Of a DNA stretch of 64,000 nt, positions 58,574 through 64,000 are shown piece by piece; the stretch's first letter is position 1, and the number at the start of each line of letters is the position of its first letter. The position numbers and the translations under genes were made by a program. The stretch covers positions 62,001 through 126,000 of the forward strand of contig NZ_FQVN01000004.1 of assembly GCF_900129375.1 (NCBI RefSeq). Direction: 5' to 3'. The notes beneath the pieces are model-generated. The model made no database searches, was not told the origin of the DNA, and saw only the letters and a list, made by a program, of their open reading frames with translations. This DNA is from Streptoalloteichus hindustanus. GTDB taxonomy: Bacteria > Actinomycetota > Actinomycetes > Mycobacteriales > Pseudonocardiaceae.

Positions 58574-60169
58574 GTGAACGACACGATCCCGGCCAGGGCC
58601 GGGCGGCGGGAGTGGACCGCGCTCGCCGTGCTCGCCCTGCCGACGCTGCTGGTCTCCGTCGACGTCTACGCCCTGCTCCTCGCGCTTCCCCACCTGAGCG
58701 CGGACCTGGGCGCGAGCAGCACCCAGCAGTTGTGGATCACCGATGTCTACGGGTTCCTGATCGCCGGGTTCCTGATCACGATGGGCACGCTGGGCGACCG
58801 GATCGGGCGGAGGAGGCTGCTGCTGGTCGGGGCCGCCGCGTTCGGCGTCGCCTCTGTCGTCGCCGCCTACGCGACCAGCCCGGCGATGTTGGTCGCGGCC
58901 CGCGCCGCGCTCGGCGTGGCCGGCGCGATCCTGGCGCCGTCGACCATCTCGCTGATCCGCACCCTGTTCCGGGACCCCCGGCAGATGGGACTGGCGATCG
59001 GGCTGTGGGGACTGTGCTTCTCGGTCGGCGCGGTCATCGGCCCGGTGGTCGGCGGCGCGCTGCTGTCGCGGTTCTGGTGGGGCTCGGTCTTCCTGCTCGG
59101 CGTGCCGGTGATGGCGCTGCTGCTCGTGGTCGGCCCGGTCCTGTTGCCCGAGTACCGCGACCCGAACGCCGGGAAGCTGGACCTGACCAGCGTGGCGCTG
59201 TCCCTCGCCGCCGTGCTCCCGGCCGTGCACGGCCTCAAGGAGCTGGCCAAGACCGGCTGGCGCGCCTCGCCCGTCGCCGGCATCGTGATCGGGGTCGTCT
59301 TCGCCGTCCTGTTCGTCCGCAGGCAGCGGCGGCTGGAGCACCCGCTGCTCGACCTGCGGTTGTTCGCCAACCGGTCGTTCAGCACGGCGTTGGGCGCCAT
59401 GATGTTCGGCACGCTGCTGACCGGCGCGGTCATGCTGTTCATCACCCAGGACCTGCAACTGGTCGAGGGACTCTCCCCGCTCGCGGCCGGCCTGTGGATG
59501 ATGCCCGCCATCGGGGCGAACACCGTGTCGTTCGTCGTGTCGCCGATCCTCGCCCGCTGGTTCCGGCCCGCGCACCTGATCGGCGCCGGCCTGGCGGTCT
59601 CGGTGTCCGGCCTGGTCGTGCTCACCCAGACCGACACGACATCCGGGCCGACCACCCTCGCGACCGGATTCGCGTTGATCTTCCTCGGCTCCGGCCCGCT
59701 GGTGACGCTGAGCATCCACCTGATCATGGCGTCCGCGCCGCCGGAGAAGGCCGGCTCCGCCGCCGCGCTCAACGAGACCAGCGGCCAGTTCGGCTTCGCG
59801 TTCGGGCTCGCCGCGCTCGGCAGCATCGGGACCGCCGTCTACGACAGCCGGTTCGCCCCACCGGCCCAGGTTCCGGCCGGAGCCGCCGACGCCGCGCGCG
59901 GCAGCCTCGCCGACGCGGTGGTCGCCGCCCGCGACCTGCCGCCGGATCTGGCGGAGGCGCTGCTCGCGCCGGCGCGGGAGGCGTTCGTCAGCGGTCTGCA
60001 CCTGGTGAGCGCGCTCAGCGCCGCGATCCTCGCGGTCGTCGCCGTGCTGATCGTTCGCCTGCTGCGCGCCGTTCCCCCGACCGGCGCCCCCTCGACCGGC
60101 GAGCCATCCTCAGTAGACAGTCCACATCAGACGGACAGTGTGGACACGATGGTCGCGCCGGCCAGGTGA
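58574..60169 (+). CDS. DHA2-family MFS multidrug transporter
   Basis: 531 aa from GTG 58574, nine bases after GGAAGG. Fourteen hydrophobic segments; LLVSVDVYALLLALPHLSAD in helix 1, TMGTLGDRIGRRRLLLVGAA (motif A) and GLWGLCFSVGAVIGPVVGGA (motif C) place it in the EmrB/QacA/SmvA group of proton-driven drug exporters. The C-terminus carries a soluble Pro/Thr/Ser-rich tail with GTGGAC-type DNA words. No dedicated regulator is adjacent; the WYL gene at 60374 ends convergently 204 bp on. The 204 bp after it (60170-60373) show no gene. Confidence 0.9.
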   Translation: MNDTIPARAGRREWTALAVLALPTLLVSVDVYALLLALPHLSADLGASSTQQLWITDVYGFLIAGFLITMGTLGDRIGRRRLLLVGAAAFGVASVVAAYATSPAMLVAARAALGVAGAILAPSTISLIRTLFRDPRQMGLAIGLWGLCFSVGAVIGPVVGGALLSRFWWGSVFLLGVPVMALLLVVGPVLLPEYRDPNAGKLDLTSVALSLAAVLPAVHGLKELAKTGWRASPVAGIVIGVVFAVLFVRRQRRLEHPLLDLRLFANRSFSTALGAMMFGTLLTGAVMLFITQDLQLVEGLSPLAAGLWMMPAIGANTVSFVVSPILARWFRPAHLIGAGLAVSVSGLVVLTQTDTTSGPTTLATGFALIFLGSGPLVTLSIHLIMASAPPEKAGSAAALNETSGQFGFAFGLAALGSIGTAVYDSRFAPPAQVPAGAADAARGSLADAVVAARDLPPDLAEALLAPAREAFVSGLHLVSALSAAILAVVAVLIVRLLRAVPPTGAPSTGEPSSVDSPHQTDSVDTMVAPAR

Positions 60170-60373
60170 TGGTCCGGTCACCTGTGGAAAGCCGGCTGGG
60201 CAGGGTGATCGCGGACAGGGCCTGCGGGCGGACCGGAAGGCACCCGGGGTCCGTCGGGATCGGGTGGGGCAAGACCGCCCTGCCCGATCAGGGCGTGGTG
60301 GATCTGGCCACGCTGGCCATGTGCTGGGAGAACACGCCTAGCTGTGCCATCTCCTGGCTTTGGCTCCTCGCGG

Positions 60374-61363
60374 TCAGGCTTGGCGAGCGCGGGACGCGAG
60401 GCGATCGGCGAGCGCGGTGACGAGGTCGCGCAGTTCGTCGGGGCGCTCGATGACGAACGGCCGGTCGAGGGAGGCGAGTACCGGAGGCAACCAGTCGAGC
60501 CGCTCCGCCCGCAGCCCGACGCGCAACCAGCGCTCGGTCGCCTGATCCTGGTCTGCCGCGGGCTCGTGCTCCTCCAGGCTCGCGATGCTGGCGGGCAGGT
60601 GGGCGCGGATCTGCTCCACCGTGCCGTGGATCCGCAAGGTCACCTCATGCCGGTACTCGGCCCTGGCGAACGCTGACAACACGCGCTGTGCCGGACCGGG
60701 ACCCCCGGGCGCTTCGAAGGAGCCGGGCAGGGTCCGCGCGTCCGCGATGCGATCGAGCCGGAAGGTTCGGTCCTCGCCGATCTGGGCGTCCTCGCCCGTG
60801 ACGTACCACCGGCCCGCGTGGGCGACGATCCCGTACGCGTGCAGCGTGCGTTCGCTGCGCCGTCCGTCGCGGTCGGTGTAGCGGATCGAGACCGGTCGGC
60901 GGTGGCGCACCGCGTCGGCGATGGTGAGCAGGACTGCGCTGTCCGGGGTGTCGAACTCTCCGGGTTGTTCGGTGAAGGCGAGGGATTCCAGGAGTGTGTC
61001 GAGCCGGCGGGCGATGTGCTGGGGCAGCACCCGCCGGATCTTCGCCGATGCCGTCTCGTTCGCCGTGCGCTGCGTCGTCGTCAGCCCCGCTCGGCGGCCG
61101 GCGACCAGGCCGAGCAGCACGGCCAGCGCCTCGTCGTCGCTGAGCATGAGCGGAGGCAGGCGGTAGCCGGGAGCGAGCCGGTACCCGCCGTAGCGGCCGC
61201 GCACCGACTCCACGGGCACGTCCAGGTCGATCAGCTGGTCCACGTACCGCCGCACCGTGCGCCCTTCGACGCCGAGCCGGTCGGCCAGTTCGGCCACCGT
61301 CCGGGTGCCGCCCGACTGCAGCAGCTCCAGGAGTGTCAGCACGCGGGCAGTGGGTCGGGGCAT
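60374..61363 (-). CDS. WYL-domain YafY-type regulator
   Basis: 329 aa from ATG 61361-61363 (a GTG at 61369 would add two residues). RVLTLLELLQSGGTRTVAEL, ADRLGVEGRTVRRYVDQLID is the winged helix; GGYRLAPGYRLPPLMLSDDE is the linker typical of the family, and TLHAYGIVAHAGRWYVTGED the WYL core, followed by WCX. Divergent from the VOC gene at 61457; the 93-bp gap contains ACAGGACCGATTCTGTCC, a possible imperfect inverted site. Confidence 0.92.
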   Translation of the reverse strand: MPRPTARVLTLLELLQSGGTRTVAELADRLGVEGRTVRRYVDQLIDLDVPVESVRGRYGGYRLAPGYRLPPLMLSDDEALAVLLGLVAGRRAGLTTTQRTANETASAKIRRVLPQHIARRLDTLLESLAFTEQPGEFDTPDSAVLLTIADAVRHRRPVSIRYTDRDGRRSERTLHAYGIVAHAGRWYVTGEDAQIGEDRTFRLDRIADARTLPGSFEAPGGPGPAQRVLSAFARAEYRHEVTLRIHGTVEQIRAHLPASIASLEEHEPAADQDQATERWLRVGLRAERLDWLPPVLASLDRPFVIERPDELRDLVTALADRLASRARQA

Positions 61364-61456
61364 GGGCACAACCTAACGCGATTACAGGACCGATTCTGTC
61401 CACTATTTCTCCTAGCCTGCGCGGTGCACGCCTTCAGCACAGCCGAGGAGATCCCC

Positions 61457-61855
61457 ATGAAGTTCGTCTCGATCCGCGTCATCACCAGCGATGTAGCGCG
61501 CCTCGTGGAGTTCTACGAGCGAGCCACAGGGGTGCGGGCGACGTGGGCCACTGAAGAGTTCGCCGAACTGAACATCGCGGGTGCCACCCTCGCGATCGCC
61601 GGCGCCAGCACCGTTCCGCTGTTCGCCCCGGGCTCTGCCCGCCCGGCGGACAACCACAGCGTGATCACCGAGTTCCTCGTCGACGACGTGGACCGCGTTC
61701 ACCAGGACCTGACCGGCTTCGTCACCGATTTCGTCACCGAGCCCACCACGATGCCCTGGGGCAACCGGTCGCTGCTGGTCCGCGACCCCGACGGCAACCT
61801 CGTCAACTTCTTCACCCCCGTCACCCCGGCGGCCATCGAGAAGTTCGCACGCTGA
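61457..61855 (+). CDS. VOC-fold protein paired with the WYL regulator
   Basis: 132 aa. KFVSIRVITSDVARLVEFYE, ERATGVRATWATEEFAELNI, SVITEFLVDDVDRVHQDLTG and VRDPDGNLVNFFTPV are all VOC elements; the last strand has Asn where the Glu metal ligand usually stands (GNLVNFF), so metal binding may be altered. ATG 61457 follows GAGGAG. Likely target of the divergent WYL gene. Confidence 0.87.
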   Translation: MKFVSIRVITSDVARLVEFYERATGVRATWATEEFAELNIAGATLAIAGASTVPLFAPGSARPADNHSVITEFLVDDVDRVHQDLTGFVTDFVTEPTTMPWGNRSLLVRDPDGNLVNFFTPVTPAAIEKFAR

Positions 61856-61857
61856 CG

Positions 61858-61897
61858 CCACACGCAGCCGCCCACGCGGGAGCACTGTCGCGTGTGG
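61858..61897. terminator. weak hairpin between convergent genes
   Basis: CCACACGC and GCGTGTGG are complementary across a 24-base loop, just after the VOC stop and before the sigma-factor stop at 61907. Confidence 0.4.
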
Positions 61898-61906
61898 ACG
61901 GACCCG

Positions 61907-63211
61907 TCAGGAGGGCGGGTCCGCCGCCGCGAGCCGGTCGGCTCGGGCACGCAGGTAGCGCTGCTCGGGCAGACTGGCGGTGCGATCGGCCGCGAGCAGG
62001 TAGTGCTCCCGCGCGGCCGTGGTGTCTCCCGCGAGCTCCAGCAGGTGGGCGCGGGTGGCCGTGAGTCGGTGGTGCTGAGCCATCCGCTCGTCGGCGGACA
62101 GCTCCGAGACCATGGCCAGGCCGGCCTCCGGGCCGTCGGTCATGGCCACCGCGATCGCGTGGTTGAGCGTGGCCATGGGGTTCGGCGCGATCCGGCACAG
62201 CACCCGGTAGAGGAACCTGATCTGCGGCCAGTCGGTGTCCTCCGCGCGCGGCGCCTGTGTGTGCAGGGACGCGATCGCCGCCTGGAGCTGGTACGGGCCG
62301 AGCGGCGAGCGCAGCATCGCGTCGGTGACCAGCCGGACGCCCTCCTCGATCATGGCGCTGTCCCACCGGGTCCTGTCCTGCTCGGCCAGCGGGACCAGAC
62401 CGTCCTCGGCGTCGGCGCGGGCCGCGCGGCGGGCGTCGGTCAGCAGCATCAACGCGAGCAGGCCGGCCACCTCGCCGTCGTCGGGCAGCGCGCGGTGGAT
62501 GGCGCGGGTGAGCCGGATGGCCTCGGTGGCCAGGTCGGGTCGGTGCAGGTCGGGGCCGGAGCTCGCGGTGTAGCCCTCGTTGAAGATCAGGTAGAGCACG
62601 TGCAGGACGGCACCCAGCCGCTCGGCGGAGGCCAGTCCCCCGGGCCTGCCCGACGTCGTGTCCGCCGCCGTGCCCGACGCGGCGTCCGATGCCGTGTCCC
62701 ACGTCGTGCCGGCGGCTCGAAGCCGTCGCTTGGCGCGGCTGATGCGCACCGCCATGGTGGCTTCGGGCACCAGGAAGGCGCTGGCGACCTCGGCCGTGGT
62801 CAGACCACCGACGGCGCGCAGGGTGAGGGCGACCTGCGAGGCCGGCGTCAGCTCGGGGTGGCAGCACAGGAACAGCAGGGTCAGGGTGTCGTCGTGGTCG
62901 CGCGGGCTCCGCTCGCCAGGGCCGGGGTCGACCAGCGCGTCCGGCGGTTCCCGGTTCGCGCTGGTCACCTCCCGGTCCCTGCGGGCCCGCTCGCTCCGGA
63001 TCTGGTCGACGACCCGCCGGGAGGCGACCGTGACCAACCAGCCGCGCGGGTGCTCCGGCGCGCCGTCCGCCGGCCACTGGACCGCCGCCGCCAGCATGGC
63101 TTCCTGGAGCGCGTCCTCGCAGGTGTCGAAGTCGTGGTACTTGCGGAGGAGTGCGCCGAGGACCTGCGGCGCGAGCTCCCGCAACAGGCGGCCGAGGTCC
63201 TCGGCGTTCAC
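61907..63211 (-). CDS. ECF42-type sigma factor with C-terminal extension
   Basis: 434 aa from GTG 63209-63211. Sigma region 2: LLRKYHDFDTCEDALQEAML, RGWLVTVASRRVVDQIRSER; region 4: LTLRAVGGLTTAEVASAFLV, PEATMAVRISRAKRRL. The remaining 250 residues (GAVLHVLYLIFNEGYTASSG to LPEQRYLRARADRLA) are the long helical TPR-like extension of group ECF42, thought to control activity in place of an anti-sigma factor. No anti-sigma gene is adjacent. The DGPF/YCII gene just upstream on the same strand is the typical ECF42 partner. Confidence 0.92.
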   Translation of the reverse strand: MNAEDLGRLLRELAPQVLGALLRKYHDFDTCEDALQEAMLAAAVQWPADGAPEHPRGWLVTVASRRVVDQIRSERARRDREVTSANREPPDALVDPGPGERSPRDHDDTLTLLFLCCHPELTPASQVALTLRAVGGLTTAEVASAFLVPEATMAVRISRAKRRLRAAGTTWDTASDAASGTAADTTSGRPGGLASAERLGAVLHVLYLIFNEGYTASSGPDLHRPDLATEAIRLTRAIHRALPDDGEVAGLLALMLLTDARRAARADAEDGLVPLAEQDRTRWDSAMIEEGVRLVTDAMLRSPLGPYQLQAAIASLHTQAPRAEDTDWPQIRFLYRVLCRIAPNPMATLNHAIAVAMTDGPEAGLAMVSELSADERMAQHHRLTATRAHLLELAGDTTAAREHYLLAADRTASLPEQRYLRARADRLAAADPPS

Positions 63212-63302
63212 GTCACCTCTCCGTTCCGGCGGCCGGTGTCACCGACCGCGCCTCGATTACGGGGGCGACATCCCCGTTCGCCCGAACCCCTGTACGGCGC
63301 GG

Positions 63303-63683
63303 TCACCCGGCCGACGACGCCTCGGCTCCCGCCGCGAACACCACCGGTCGGACCTCGACCCCGAGTCCCTCCACGCTGGCGTCCGGGATCATCGCCGCCA
63401 GCTCGAAAGCCCGGTCCCGGCTCGCGCACTCGACGAGGTAGTAGCCACCGAGGTACTCCTTCGCCTCAAGGTAGGGGCCGTCGCTGACCGCGGGCACACC
63501 GTCGCGAACGCGGACGACGGCGCTGGCGGTGGGGTCGGCCAGCCCGGTCGTCCCGAGCAGCTCGCCGGACTCGCGGATCGTGTCGATGAACCCGTCGTGG
63601 CCCTTCATCACCTCGTTGCGCTCGTCCTCGGTGAGGCTCTCCCAGATCCGCGGGTTCATGTGCATGATCAACAGGAACTTCAC
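63303..63683 (-). CDS. DGPF/YCII-family protein, partner of the ECF42 sigma factor
   Basis: 126 aa. MKFLLIMHMNPRIWESLTED, then VSDGPYLEAKEYLGGYYLVE, the DGPF-domain core (here DGPY), and ALELAAMIPD-type helix FELAAMIPD. YCII/DGPF proteins are dimeric alpha-beta barrels and standard targets or neighbours of ECF42 sigma factors. It is 91 bp upstream of the sigma gene, which holds its own possible promoter. Enzymatic role unknown. Confidence 0.9.
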   Translation of the reverse strand: MKFLLIMHMNPRIWESLTEDERNEVMKGHDGFIDTIRESGELLGTTGLADPTASAVVRVRDGVPAVSDGPYLEAKEYLGGYYLVECASRDRAFELAAMIPDASVEGLGVEVRPVVFAAGAEASSAG

Positions 63684-63881
63684 GTCGTCTCCTCCGCCGT
63701 CGGCGCGCCCCGGTGGCGTCGCTCGCTCAGTGGTCGTCGCCGAGCGCCCGATCTTGACATCGCCGGGCCCTCGGTCGTGGCGCTGGTCCGTTCGAGTGGT
63801 TCCGGCCCGCTCCGGTCCAGGTCAACAGCGGCTGTCGGTTGACTGCCGGTTCGGAGTCGGGAGCACCGAGGAGGGGAACCC

Positions 63882-64000
63882 ATGACGTCCCAGGGGGAAC
63901 GGGCCGGGGTGGCCGACGTCGTCCGCGACGTCGTCGCCCGGGTGGCGCCGGAGGAGATCCCGATCGTCGACGGGCTCGACGCCCTGGGCGCCGACACCGC
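63882..64000 (+). CDS. unidentified gene, 5' end only
   Basis: ATG at 63882 follows GAGGAGGGGAACCC. Thirty-nine codons are visible before the window ends: MTSQGERAGVADVVRDVVAR, VAPEEIPIVDGLDALGADTA. A helix followed by EEIPIVDGL and a short acidic turn; too short for family assignment. It is divergent from the DGPF gene. Confidence 0.55.
   Translation, partial: MTSQGERAGVADVVRDVVARVAPEEIPIVDGLDALGADT

Overview
The window is one contiguous stretch of very GC-rich (about 70%) actinobacterial chromosome. Many GTG starts, stop/start overlaps of the ATGA or GTGA type, abundant TetR, WYL, AsnC and ECF regulators, an F420-type reductase and a dispersed palindromic word GTCCAC(A/T)GTGGAC suggest a filamentous actinomycete, perhaps of the Pseudonocardiaceae (Saccharothrix, Lentzea or Actinosynnema type). 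The genus is an inference from sequence style only. No rRNA, tRNA, transposase or phage head gene was recognised.

Layout. 1-2.6 kb: hydrolase tail, F420-type reductase, TetR regulator, NAD-dependent epimerase. 2.6-9.9 kb: a tightly coupled five-gene minus-strand operon (SWIM-like protein, unknown 462-aa protein, VWA protein, MoxR AAA+ ATPase, DUF5682 protein) that resembles the uncharacterised yehLMPQ-type locus. 10.4-12.1 kb: DUF1772 membrane protein, then an SRPBCC/Uma2 pair. 12.4-13.6 kb: a type I-E-like CRISPR array of 20 repeats without cas genes in view, apparently transcribed on the minus strand from a leader on its right. 13.9-28.8 kb: metabolic and regulatory genes, mostly in divergent regulator/target pairs (LysR with a PLP lyase, XRE with MFS, AsnC with MFS, TetR with a SnoaL-like protein), plus LysE, a secreted transcobalamin-like pair, an aromatic FAD monooxygenase and a LuxR-type regulator with a degenerate receiver.

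29.1-52.1 kb: a complete-looking extracellular contractile injection system (eCIS) on the plus strand. It holds a coiled-coil protein, a Pvc16-like cap, two sheaths, two tubes, a DUF5908-like protein, a LysM/CIS-tube protein, separate gp27-like and gp5-like spike genes, PAAR, gp25, gpJ, a gpI-like protein, four related proteins of an unnamed family, a tape measure, two lectin-like proteins and a DUF4157 protein with a GHLLN-type nuclease-like tail that is the best cargo candidate. No AAA+ ATPase of the Pvc15 type lies inside this run.

52.1-64 kb: small regulator/VOC modules (AraC+VOC, WYL/VOC twice), TetR with an NmrA-type oxidoreductase, a cyclophilin, a DHA2 efflux pump, a decayed FAD-reductase fragment, and an ECF42-type sigma factor with its DGPF (YCII) partner. 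Most transcription units are closed by strong hairpins. All names rest on reading of motifs and context; no database search was run.
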